This document shows, piece after piece, positions 1-7,120 of a stretch of 64,000 nt of DNA. Where the stretch lies: NCBI GenBank assembly GCA_020632495.1, contig JACKFL010000006.1, positions 806,001 to 870,000 of the forward strand. The letters are read 5' to 3'. Position 1 is the first letter of the stretch. Each line of letters starts with the position of its first letter. A program made the translations under genes and the position numbers. The notes under the pieces were generated by a model. It was not told the DNA's origin and made no database searches. It saw only the letters and a program-made list of their open reading frames with translations. The stretch is from Candidatus Omnitrophota bacterium. Its GTDB lineage: Bacteria; Omnitrophota; Gorgyraeia; Zapsychrales; Zapsychraceae.

Positions 1-1
1 C

Positions 2-250
2 GAAGCCATTAATGTAGGGACGGGACGCGGCAACAGCGTTATGGAAGTTGTTCAAACATTTGAGCAGGTCGCCGGCGTAAGTTTGAATTATAAGATCGGT
101 CCGCCGCGTGCCGGCGATGTTCCCGCTATTTACGCGAACGCGGACAAGGCCCGGTATCTCCTGGGGTGGGAATCGCAGTTAACGCTCGAAGATGCGTTGC
201 GTGACGCATGGCGTTGGCAGGGTATGTTATCTACAAAAGAGAAGGAATAG
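2..250 (+). CDS. UDP-glucose 4-epimerase-like protein, C-terminal fragment
   Basis: This is the last 82 codons of a gene whose 5' end lies outside the window; the frame is open from base 2. The tail has the features of GalE-type short-chain epimerases: an INVGTGRGNSV segment, then RAGDVPAIYAN and KARYLLGW, ending in an AWRW segment. GalE enzymes interconvert UDP-glucose and UDP-galactose in the cytoplasm, supplying galactose for surface glycans. The stop codon (TAG, 248-250) directly abuts the ATG of the next epimerase gene, so the two are probably one operon. Another UDP-hexose epimerase specificity cannot be excluded because the NAD-binding half is missing. Confidence 0.75.
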   Translation, partial: EAINVGTGRGNSVMEVVQTFEQVAGVSLNYKIGPPRAGDVPAIYANADKARYLLGWESQLTLEDALRDAWRWQGMLSTKEKE

Positions 251-1225
251 ATGAAGACGATATTGCTCACCGGCGCGGCCGGTTTTATCGGGTCCAAGAC
301 GGCGGAATTGTTGTCCGGACGGAAGAACGTCGCGGTTATCGGCGTGGACAATGTGAATGACTACTATGATGTTCGTGTTAAGCAACACCGTCTGCGGGCG
401 CTGAAGAAATTGCCCAATTTTACTTTTCATAAACTGGATATCGAGAATCTGCCCGGTTTGAGGCGACTGTTTCAGCGCTACTCGATCGATGCGGTCGTGA
501 ATCTCGCGGCCCGGGCCGGAGTCCGCTACAGTATGATTAATCCGCACGTCTATTTCACAACCAATACCCAAGGGACGTTGAATCTCCTGGAGTTGTGCAA
601 GGATTTCGGCGTGAAGAAATTTGTGCTGGCTTCGACGTCATCTCTGTATGCCGGCCAGAAAATGCCGTTTACGGAAGGTTTGCCGGTTAACACGCCGATA
701 TCTTCTTACGCAGCCAGTAAAAAGGCGGCAGAGGTGACCTGCTATACCTACCACTTCTTGTACGGGATCGACGTCTCGGTGGTGCGCTATTTTACCGTCT
801 ACGGTCCGGCGGGGAGGCCCGACATGTGCATGTTCCGGTTTATCAAATGGATCGATGAGGGCAAGCCGATGGAGCTATTTGGTGACGGGTCCCAAAGCCG
901 GGATTTTACCTACGTCGACGATATCGCCAAGGGCACTATTAAGGCGCTACGCCGGGTGGGATTTGAGGTGATGAATCTCGGCGGAGGGAACAAGCCGTAT
1001 TCTCTGAATTATGTCATTCAACTCATCGAAGGTCATCTTGGCAAACAGGCGCGGATCAAGCAAATGGCCTTTCACAAGACCGATATCAAGTCCACCTGGG
1101 CCGATATCTCCAAGGCCAAGAAGATTCTGAAGTGGCAGCCTAAGATCGAGCTGGAGGCGGGGGTTAAGCGCACGGTAGAATGGTATTTGGCCAATCGCCA
1201 ATGGCTCAAGGATGTCAAACTCTAA
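251..1225 (+). CDS. NAD-dependent epimerase, UDP-glucuronate 4-epimerase-like
   Basis: This 324-residue extended short-chain dehydrogenase has the Rossmann motif TGAAGFIG (residues 7-14). It also has the catalytic Tyr/Lys pair Y153-x3-K157 (YAASK) and a serine-rich active-site strand near 128-131. The segments GVDNVNDYYD (31-40) and FTVYGPAGRPDM are typical of UDP-glucuronate 4-epimerases, which make UDP-galacturonate for capsule or lipopolysaccharide. The ATG follows the stop of the upstream epimerase without a gap, which indicates translational coupling. Exact sugar specificity is inferred from motif similarity only. Confidence 0.88.
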   Translation: MKTILLTGAAGFIGSKTAELLSGRKNVAVIGVDNVNDYYDVRVKQHRLRALKKLPNFTFHKLDIENLPGLRRLFQRYSIDAVVNLAARAGVRYSMINPHVYFTTNTQGTLNLLELCKDFGVKKFVLASTSSLYAGQKMPFTEGLPVNTPISSYAASKKAAEVTCYTYHFLYGIDVSVVRYFTVYGPAGRPDMCMFRFIKWIDEGKPMELFGDGSQSRDFTYVDDIAKGTIKALRRVGFEVMNLGGGNKPYSLNYVIQLIEGHLGKQARIKQMAFHKTDIKSTWADISKAKKILKWQPKIELEAGVKRTVEWYLANRQWLKDVKL

Positions 1226-2061
1226 AGATCGCGCTTCTCGGCGTTCTGCTGTGCGTCTCCGTCGCGGAGGCTGCGTCTGATCCGTTACTTACTCATCCCG
1301 TTTTTTCTCGCCAACAACAGTCTCTCCGGCAGGATATTCTTAGAATCATAGAACAAGTGAGAAGTGACCACCGCGTCGGCATTGAATTCGAGAATTTAGA
1401 TCCGGACGATATTGATCAGACTCAAATCAGTTTGAGGGAGGCTGCGCCCAAAGACTACGGACGCGTATATCGGTTTTTACTTCTCTTGCAAGAAGAGTTG
1501 AACAAGTACCCGCCCAATTTTCTGCGTCCTGCGCAGTTGGAATCCATTTATTTGGTCAAAAGTTTGTTTAGGGAAGACAAGAACGCGCAAGGTATCTACG
1601 ATTATCGCCATAAAATCATTTTCTTTGACTTCGCCCGGCAGTATGGAGGAGAGATGGCTCAGCGCCATAATATCCATCACGAATTCTTCCATGTCATCGA
1701 TACGAATTCTTTTTATTGGCAGGAAAAAGTGGGTTGGGAAGAGCTCAATGCCCCGGATTTCAAGTATGTCAGAAAGGGGAAGGTTCACGTAGATCCCGAG
1801 CCTAATCAGGCTAATTACTTTGCTCCCACACGGAAAGGTTTCGTGACTTACTACGCGATGATGTCGCCCTATGAAGATAAAGCTGAAGTGTTTGCCTGTT
1901 TATTTGTGCGTTCGCAGTCGCGGTTGATCCAGCGTTGGGCCGCGAAGGACGACATTTTGCAAAAGAAAATATCCTACCTGAAGCAATTTCTGAATATCTA
2001 CACTGACGGAACCATAAACGAGGATTATTTCACCCGGTTGTGGGCCGCTTCCGAACGGTAG
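1201..2061 (+). CDS. Secreted HExxH putative zinc metallopeptidase
   Basis: The protein has 286 residues from the ATG at 1201. That start gives a short N-terminus followed by a hydrophobic stretch (residues 9-24) ending in an AEA signal-peptidase-like site, so it is probably exported. A zinc motif H160-E161-F-F-H164 is followed about 65 residues later by E229 in a KAEVFA segment, the spacing expected for a gluzincin third ligand. No Shine-Dalgarno sequence is obvious. The gene overlaps the epimerase 3' end by 25 nt, and an upstream in-frame ATG at 1180 is possible but less compatible with a signal peptide. The substrate is unknown. It is probably co-transcribed with the epimerases. Confidence 0.72.
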   Translation: MAQGCQTLKIALLGVLLCVSVAEAASDPLLTHPVFSRQQQSLRQDILRIIEQVRSDHRVGIEFENLDPDDIDQTQISLREAAPKDYGRVYRFLLLLQEELNKYPPNFLRPAQLESIYLVKSLFREDKNAQGIYDYRHKIIFFDFARQYGGEMAQRHNIHHEFFHVIDTNSFYWQEKVGWEELNAPDFKYVRKGKVHVDPEPNQANYFAPTRKGFVTYYAMMSPYEDKAEVFACLFVRSQSRLIQRWAAKDDILQKKISYLKQFLNIYTDGTINEDYFTRLWAASER

Positions 2062-2127
2062 AGTTCCCGTCCAAAGCCCATAAAATAATGCAGATCAGAG
2101 TGGTCATGATCCGGCTGCTTCGTTACA

Positions 2128-2176
2128 ATAAGCATATGCTTATATGAAGGCGTGTGTTGATATGAGCATATGCCAA
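2128..2176. promoter_or_regulatory. Paired GCATATGC palindromes, candidate operator of the DUF134 gene
   Basis: A perfect 16-bp palindrome (ATAAGCATATGCTTAT, 2128-2143) is followed by a second copy of its core in TATGAGCATATGCCAA (2161-2176). The two GCATATGC cores start 34 bp apart, about three helical turns, and lie 37-85 bp upstream of the DUF134 start codon. This arrangement suggests a cooperative dimer-binding site, most simply for autoregulation by the adjacent helix-turn-helix protein; the binding partner is inference. Confidence 0.5.
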
Positions 2177-2212
2177 TAACAACCGGTGCGTTAAAAAAGG
2201 TGCCAGCTCAAA

Positions 2213-2614
2213 ATGCGTAAAGGCCGACGAAAAAAAGTCCGATATATCCAGGAAATGCCGCCGGTGGCGCTCTTTTCGCCGCGCGGCCGGCCCGGCCGTC
2301 CTGACGAAATTGAGCTAAAAGTCGACGAATTTGAGGCGCTCAAGCTGGCTGATTATCAAGGTTATGATCAGTCGGAAGGCGCTCAAGCCATGGGGATTTC
2401 GCGCGCCAGTTTTGGCCGGATACTGAGGAATGCGCGAAAGGTGTTGGCGACCGCCATTGTGGAAGGTTGCTGTCTGAGGATCCGGATTGGAGACGTACAA
2501 GTCGGGGTGCGCCAAAAGAATCTTCCCAAGAAAGACCGAAAGCCTGCCGAGGTTGGGGATGTGGAAAAAGTCCTGCGCGAAAATATTCTCAAGTACACCC
2601 GCAAAGACCAGTAA
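2213..2614 (+). CDS. DUF134 (UPF0251) family helix-turn-helix protein
   Basis: This 133-residue protein has the hallmarks of the DUF134 family: a basic N-terminus with GRPGRPDE, the strongly conserved LKVDEFEALKLADYQG segment, and a sigma-region-4-like helix-turn-helix. The helix-turn-helix covers about residues 55-85 and includes GISRASFGRIL. Family members are thought to be DNA-binding regulators, often near iron-molybdenum-cofactor-type or MRP/ParA genes. No such partner is visible here, but the paired palindromes just upstream are plausible targets. The C-terminal 25 residues are basic and less conserved. The ATG has only a weak AAGG-like signal upstream. Confidence 0.88.
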   Translation: MRKGRRKKVRYIQEMPPVALFSPRGRPGRPDEIELKVDEFEALKLADYQGYDQSEGAQAMGISRASFGRILRNARKVLATAIVEGCCLRIRIGDVQVGVRQKNLPKKDRKPAEVGDVEKVLRENILKYTRKDQ

Positions 2615-2857
2615 ATCAAGGTGGTACCTTGGGTGAACTTCATCTGATTTTCATCTTCTCGAAACTGCACATAATACATCTTATGTTAAGTAGAGGAGAG
2701 TGAAACCTGGATTTTCGAGGTTTAGATCAAAGTGGCTATTCTATATTGATTGATGGGATTTTTCGCTCTGTAACTTGAGCAATGATCTAGCGCGGAATCT
2801 TGGTTGGTGGCCTGACACCGCGATGCTTGTTCTGCGCTTGGATGTCAGACGTTTCGA

Positions 2858-3271
2858 TCAGTTGTCAAACGGCACGCTTTCCGGTTCTTTTTGGTGGGGT
2901 GTCATGGCTTCGACACGGGTGATTTCGATTTCCATGAGATGAAAGTTCGGGTCTTCCACACCGCCGAAATACTGTTTCAACATGGGAATGGTATCCCACA
3001 ACAATTGCTTCCCTGCCTGGTCTTCAGATATTTGAGCTTTTCCGGTAATGCGGGCGTACCACATCTTCCGGTCAACAAAGCATATCTCCACATGTGGATT
3101 GGCTTCCACCTGCGCGATCGTCCGTGATCGTCCGAGCATGGCAACCAGCAGACGGTTGTCATCCGTCAGATATGGCATCATCGGCCGGACGCGCGGCTGG
3201 TCTCCTTCCGTTGTCCCGAGAAATCCAAACCCTGTATCACGAATCAGATCGATTACATCCTCTTTGGTCAT
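2858..3271 (-). CDS. Pyridoxamine 5'-phosphate oxidase-like FMN-binding split-barrel protein
   Basis: The protein has 137 residues from the ATG at 3271, which has an AAAAGGA ribosome-binding site just upstream. The open frame continues further 5', but that part lacks family similarity. It has the compact split-barrel pattern of general-stress/PNPOx-like proteins: GFLGTTEGDQPRVRPM near residues 15-30, then ANPHVEICF and MWYARITGKA strands. Such proteins bind FMN, F420 or heme and are cytoplasmic; the reaction cannot be deduced. It lies 40 nt downstream of xdhC on the same strand and may be co-transcribed. Confidence 0.8.
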   Translation of the reverse strand: MTKEDVIDLIRDTGFGFLGTTEGDQPRVRPMMPYLTDDNRLLVAMLGRSRTIAQVEANPHVEICFVDRKMWYARITGKAQISEDQAGKQLLWDTIPMLKQYFGGVEDPNFHLMEIEITRVEAMTPHQKEPESVPFDN

Positions 3272-3311
3272 CTTGTTCGTCCTTTTTTGAAGTTTTAGCG
3301 GATTAACCTTT

Positions 3312-4118
3312 TCAATCTTTGGTCCGGAATTTGTCGGTGCCGGTCGCATCCGGATTATTTCTGCGGATCAACTCCGCCGCGATGGATACGGCAATTTCAG
3401 CCGGGGTCTGGGCGCCGATATCGAGTCCGGCCGGGATGGATATCCTCTTTAGGTATTTTTCGGCCACGCCGTCCTCCCTCAAACGTCTGAAGAATTTGAC
3501 TCGTTTGGCCTGGCTGGAAATGCAACCGAGATAGCCGATCTCCGGCGCGCCAATGACTGCCTGCAGGGCCTCATAATCGTGTTCATTGCCGTGCGTTACG
3601 ATCATAATGTCGGTGCGCCCGTCGATACGGCATTTTTTTAATTGAGCGGCGGGTTTTCCGACCAGGATTTTGTCGGCCCAAGGCATCCTCTGCGGGTTGG
3701 CAAACGCCCGGCGGCTGTCGATAATCGTCAGTTGATAGTCCAGGCTTTTAACGATAAGCGAAAGCGGCAAGGCAATATGTCCCGCCCCGACGAGGATAAA
3801 TTTGCGTGCCTGTTTGACCGGTTCGATAAAGACACGGATTTGTCCCCCGCAGACCGATTCACCCTTTCGGCCGAAATAATCGTAGGTCATCAGACGGGTT
3901 TCGTTTTGGGTGATGGCTTCCAGGCAACGGGCAATGACGTCTTTTTCGTTGCGTCCCCCTCCAATCGTGCCGTGGGTCGAACCGTCATCGAAAACGATCA
4001 TTTTGGCGCCGGCCTTGCGGGGCGTACCTTTTACGGTACTTTCCACGACTGTGGCAAAGGCACAACGCCGACCCGCCTTGATGGCGAGCCGGGCGTGATT
4101 GATGAAATCCTCATTCAT
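3312..4118 (-). CDS. xdhC: XdhC/CoxF-family molybdenum hydroxylase maturation factor
   Basis: This 268-residue protein has both XdhC domains. The N-terminal part contains ATVVESTVKGTPRKAGAKM and the TIGGGRNE loop (residues about 22-58), and a CGG motif at C90. The C-terminal Rossmann part starts with VGAGHIA (110-116) and an IIDSR acidic strand end. XdhC proteins bind the molybdenum cofactor, promote its sulfuration and insert it into xanthine-dehydrogenase-type enzymes. The catalytic subunits lie at 7117-10822 and a MocA-like enzyme at 6067, so the set is local but split by unrelated genes. The start follows the cyclophilin stop by 14 nt. Confidence 0.92.
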   Translation of the reverse strand: MNEDFINHARLAIKAGRRCAFATVVESTVKGTPRKAGAKMIVFDDGSTHGTIGGGRNEKDVIARCLEAITQNETRLMTYDYFGRKGESVCGGQIRVFIEPVKQARKFILVGAGHIALPLSLIVKSLDYQLTIIDSRRAFANPQRMPWADKILVGKPAAQLKKCRIDGRTDIMIVTHGNEHDYEALQAVIGAPEIGYLGCISSQAKRVKFFRRLREDGVAEKYLKRISIPAGLDIGAQTPAEIAVSIAAELIRRNNPDATGTDKFRTKD

Positions 4119-4132
4119 GTGCGGAGGTGTGA

Positions 4133-4690
4133 TTACTGGACGACGTAAGCGTTGAAAATTTCCTGATTTTCGCGGGGACGATTGCCTTGTGCGGTGGGTA
4201 CACTTTCCAGGGCCTTGACGACACTCATACCTTCCACGACTTCCCCGAATATGGTGTGTTTACCGTTCAACCATGGGGTCGGAACGGTTGTTATGAAGAA
4301 TTGTGACCCGTTCGTATTGGGACCGGCGTTGGCCATGGCCAGCACCCCCGGCTTACTGAAGGTAACGTTCGGGCTGGTTTCATCGCGGAATTTACCGCCC
4401 CAAATACTCTCTCCGCCACGTCCGGTCCCCGTTGGATCGCCCCCCTGGATCATGAAGTTGGGGATAACACGGTGAAAAATCAGACCATTGTAAAATCCAT
4501 TGTTCACATGTCCGACGAAATTCTCGACTGCTTTTGGGGCGACATCCGGGAACAGTTTCAATTGAATATCCCCTTGTGTGGTTTGCAAGATGACATAGAT
4601 CTCATTTTGCGCGGCTGACTGGCGGGCGGTCAGGCCGATGACCAAAAATGCGGCTAATGTGATGAAAAGCACAGGGATCCACTTATTCAT
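4133..4690 (-). CDS. Secreted cyclophilin-type peptidyl-prolyl cis-trans isomerase
   Basis: This 185-residue protein has an N-terminal signal peptide (hydrophobic core about 6-20, likely cleaved near residue 27) followed by a complete small cyclophilin domain. Visible active-site elements are FHRV (catalytic R74), QGGDPTGTG (82-90), MANAGPNTNGSQFFIT (F131/F132) and W140 in the PTPWLNG loop. It catalyses prolyl isomerisation outside the cytoplasm. The ribosome-binding site AAAGGA lies upstream. It is 38 nt downstream of the coiled-coil membrane protein gene and probably shares its transcript with xdhC. Confidence 0.95.
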   Translation of the reverse strand: MNKWIPVLFITLAAFLVIGLTARQSAAQNEIYVILQTTQGDIQLKLFPDVAPKAVENFVGHVNNGFYNGLIFHRVIPNFMIQGGDPTGTGRGGESIWGGKFRDETSPNVTFSKPGVLAMANAGPNTNGSQFFITTVPTPWLNGKHTIFGEVVEGMSVVKALESVPTAQGNRPRENQEIFNAYVVQ

Positions 4691-4728
4691 GAGGACACAT
4701 CCTTTGTTACGGGGTTTGCGAGAGATAA

Positions 4729-5985
4729 TTAAAACCGTTTGTCTTCCGATGACGAATCAGAACCGGGTGGTGGCGGCGGTGTTTGCGGGCCTTCGGCGGG
4801 GGGCCGCTGAGTGGCTGCGGGTCCCCGTCCGTCGTCCGCACCTGCTTTCGGATTCTGATCTTGGGGTAAGTTTACCATAGGATCAGGGTCAGGGGAACCA
4901 TCTTTTCGTACGGCCTCCTCCCTGTCGTTTTGTTCGTTTAAATTGCCGGGAGGGGGGCTTTGAGGGGGGTTTTGGCCCTTTCGGACGTCGCCCGGCGATT
5001 CTTTTAACTGGGCATTCTTGCGCTGAATCTCCTCCTCCAGGATGTGAACCTTATCCCGCAGCTGTTGTGCCTGGACTTTTTGCTGCTCTGTCTCCATTTG
5101 AGCGTTTTTCAGCGTGTGCTGCAGGTCCCGGGCGTGATCCTTGACGTCCTGGATCTCGTTTTCGAGAAGTGCTTTGAGCTTGAAGAAATCATCACGATTT
5201 TGTTTCTCGTTGGCCAATTGAGACTCAGCCTGGGCGAACTTACTGCTCTTTTCCTGAAAAAGCTTGTCCAGACGCTCGTATTTTTGCTTCCATTCATCCA
5301 GCTGGACCGTGGCCAGGAGCTCGCGTTGACGTGACGACGCATCACTTTGCCTTCCTCCGGCCGCTGATTTCGTCTGTTGAAATTCCTCTTCAATCGGGAG
5401 AACCGGCTGGGCGTTTGCGGGTCCCGGCGCAGGTGCGGCGGGCTGTGGCGGCGGAGATGCTCCGAGGGGGCTCCCCACAGAGGGCGATGCGGGCGGTTTA
5501 TGGGTAGTCATGGCCGCCGTGCCTTCGGAAGGGCCTTGTGAGGATATTTCAGTTTCTTTCTTCTGCAGGCCGGGAAATGTCGTAGGGCGCGGGATATCGT
5601 CCAGCGGGCTGGGTTTGGATTTGTGCAGACTGAGCTTACCTAAAAAAGACTTTTTCTTCGGCTTATCCTCGGGCAGATCCGGCGCGGCTTCAATGGCATC
5701 CAGCCGTACGGGGGATTCAGCGCCTTTTTGTCCCCCGAACAGTCCCTGTAAAGCGACGCGCGGCCTTTTGGGTTTCGCTGATTTCTTGGGCGGGGCCTGC
5801 GTGGCGGTTCCGCCTTGCCTGTTTTTCAGTGTTTCTGTCGCGGGATCGTAATTCTTGAGTTCATCCGGTGAGAGTTTTTGGATGCCGGCGTTAGCGGCGG
5901 CTTCCTGCTGTAATATCCACAGGGCCACCATAATGCCTAGGACACAAACGCCACATACGATAAAAAAGATTGTCGTTAATGTCAA
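4729..5985 (-). CDS. Membrane-anchored proline-rich coiled-coil protein, unknown function
   Basis: This 418-residue protein starts at a TTG codon with a good AGGAG site 8 nt upstream. A single membrane segment (about residues 4-25) leads into a long Pro/Lys/Ser-rich disordered region (30-215). A predicted coiled coil rich in Glu, Gln and Lys follows (about 220-335), then an acidic, proline-rich tail. There is no recognised enzymatic domain. Topology and composition suggest a scaffold or spacer protein at the inner membrane. It is the first gene of the run leading to the cyclophilin, xdhC and the FMN protein, and is divergent from mocA. Confidence 0.75.
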   Translation of the reverse strand: MTLTTIFFIVCGVCVLGIMVALWILQQEAAANAGIQKLSPDELKNYDPATETLKNRQGGTATQAPPKKSAKPKRPRVALQGLFGGQKGAESPVRLDAIEAAPDLPEDKPKKKSFLGKLSLHKSKPSPLDDIPRPTTFPGLQKKETEISSQGPSEGTAAMTTHKPPASPSVGSPLGASPPPQPAAPAPGPANAQPVLPIEEEFQQTKSAAGGRQSDASSRQRELLATVQLDEWKQKYERLDKLFQEKSSKFAQAESQLANEKQNRDDFFKLKALLENEIQDVKDHARDLQHTLKNAQMETEQQKVQAQQLRDKVHILEEEIQRKNAQLKESPGDVRKGQNPPQSPPPGNLNEQNDREEAVRKDGSPDPDPMVNLPQDQNPKAGADDGRGPAATQRPPAEGPQTPPPPPGSDSSSEDKRF

Positions 5986-6030
5986 GGTGAGTTATCTCCT
6001 GCGGTTGGCCTGGGCCATGATGTGGCCTGT

Positions 6031-6060
6031 TTGACAGAACGGTCATGACAGCGTTATACT
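6031..6060 (+). promoter_or_regulatory. Sigma70-type promoter of the mocA-like gene, candidate leaderless start
   Basis: A perfect -35 TTGACA (6031-6036) and a -10 TATACT (6055-6060) are separated by 18 bp. The -10 box ends 6 nt before the ATG at 6067, so the expected transcription start falls on or next to the start codon. No Shine-Dalgarno sequence is present. Confidence 0.7.
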
Positions 6061-6066
6061 GTGCGC

Positions 6067-6660
6067 ATGTTGGCATGCATTGTATTAGCTGCGGGACAAA
6101 GTCAGCGATTCGGAAAACCGAAAGCCGTGACCGATATCGACGGGCGCCCTCTGATTCAGTTGTTGCAAGAGACAGTGCTGGCCGCGGATTGTGAGGAACT
6201 GATCGTCGTGCTAGGGGCGCGATCCGAAGAAATTGAACCGCTTCTATTAAATCACAGCCGGGTAAACGTTGTCCATAACAAAGATCACAAATTTGGTCAA
6301 ACTTCTTCATTTCAGTGTGGTTTACGTCAGTTGAGCAAAGCGGTTACGGGTGTCTGGTTGCTGCCGGTTGATTATCCGTTTTTGCGCCGCGCGACTCTGG
6401 TCCGGCTACGTGAAATGGCAGCACAACATCCCGCCGATATCGTGATCCCGACATATGACGGAAAACGGGGCCATCCGCCTTGGTTTCCGGCCGATCTCAT
6501 CGATGAATTTCTGGCGCTGGATCCCGGCCTCGGACTGAACACGGTCCAACACGGTCACCAGGACCGTTGCCGCGACTGTCCGGTCGATGATCCCGGCGTG
6601 ATTGCCACCTTCAACACGCCGGCGGAATTGGCTGCCTGGCGAGCCAAGCTCAAACGATAA
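6067..6660 (+). CDS. mocA: MocA-like molybdenum cofactor cytidylyltransferase / NTP transferase
   Basis: This 197-residue protein starts with the nucleotidyltransferase signature LAAGQSQRFGKPK (7-19) of the MobA-like NTP transferase fold. LLPVDYPFL supplies the metal-binding aspartate, and a GHPPWFP loop follows. MocA uses CTP to make molybdopterin cytosine dinucleotide, the cofactor form used by many xanthine-dehydrogenase-family enzymes, which matches the hydroxylase genes next door. A GTG at 6061 would add two residues, but promoter position and lack of a ribosome-binding site favour the ATG at 6067. MobA or another sugar-type NTP transferase is less likely given the neighbours. Confidence 0.82.
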   Translation: MLACIVLAAGQSQRFGKPKAVTDIDGRPLIQLLQETVLAADCEELIVVLGARSEEIEPLLLNHSRVNVVHNKDHKFGQTSSFQCGLRQLSKAVTGVWLLPVDYPFLRRATLVRLREMAAQHPADIVIPTYDGKRGHPPWFPADLIDEFLALDPGLGLNTVQHGHQDRCRDCPVDDPGVIATFNTPAELAAWRAKLKR

Positions 6661-6667
6661 TTGCGGA

Positions 6668-6721
6668 TAAAAAAACAGGCATTTTCCCGCAAGCGTGAAG
6701 CTGCGCGTGAAAATGCCTGTT
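6668..6721 (-). terminator. Intrinsic terminator ending the hydroxylase/lipoprotein transcript
   Basis: Perfect 13-bp arms AACAGGCATTTTC (6674-6686) and GAAAATGCCTGTT (6709-6721) enclose a 22-nt loop. On the minus strand the stem is followed by an uninterrupted run of seven T. It lies between the convergent mocA (plus) and lipoprotein (minus) genes; the U-tract shows that it mainly serves the minus strand. Confidence 0.85.
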
Positions 6722-6742
6722 GGAATTGTTATGACCGGCGGA

Positions 6743-7120
6743 TTATTTCAAGATGACGACCGTGGCCCGGAAGTTGGCCCGGACATAGGCGTTGCCGATG
6801 ATGTCTTGGGCCGGAAGCCGTTTCCATTCACCGGTGGCATCACTTTGAAGGTTGGTGATGACATCTCCCCCCATGATGGCCGTTTCACGTTTCATCCGTT
6901 CGATGATCTCGTCAATCTTTTGCCGGCGTTCGGAGTTGACCGTCACGTACCCGATCACCTCATGCGGCTTGTCGACCTTTTCCTGATAGACGATGCCCTG
7001 AGTGCTATCTTTGGGAGGATAGTAATTCAGGCTCGTCTCTTCCGAGGTGACGTTGTACAGGCTGCAGCCGGAAGCGGCTGCGGTCAAAACTAGCAGCAAA
7101 AATACTGTCGGTGTTCTCAT
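6743..7120 (-). CDS. Small lipoprotein, unknown function
   Basis: This 125-residue protein has a lipoprotein signal peptide with lipobox AASGC near residue 19. The mature part has two regions: YYPPKDSTQGIVYQEK, then a helical EIIERMKRETAIMGGDVITN stretch, which recalls small YbjQ/DUF4156-like lipoproteins. The ATG overlaps the stop of the molybdenum-subunit gene by 4 nt (ATGA), so it is the last gene of that operon, followed by a strong terminator. Its role in the hydroxylase complex is unknown. Confidence 0.78.
   Translation of the reverse strand: MRTPTVFLLLVLTAAASGCSLYNVTSEETSLNYYPPKDSTQGIVYQEKVDKPHEVIGYVTVNSERRQKIDEIIERMKRETAIMGGDVITNLQSDATGEWKRLPAQDIIGNAYVRANFRATVVILK

Noticed and set aside
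2615..2857. Gene or RNA in the gap after the DUF134 gene
   Set aside because: Only a weak 6-bp AAACCT/AGGTTT hairpin is visible; no convincing frame or conserved RNA was seen.
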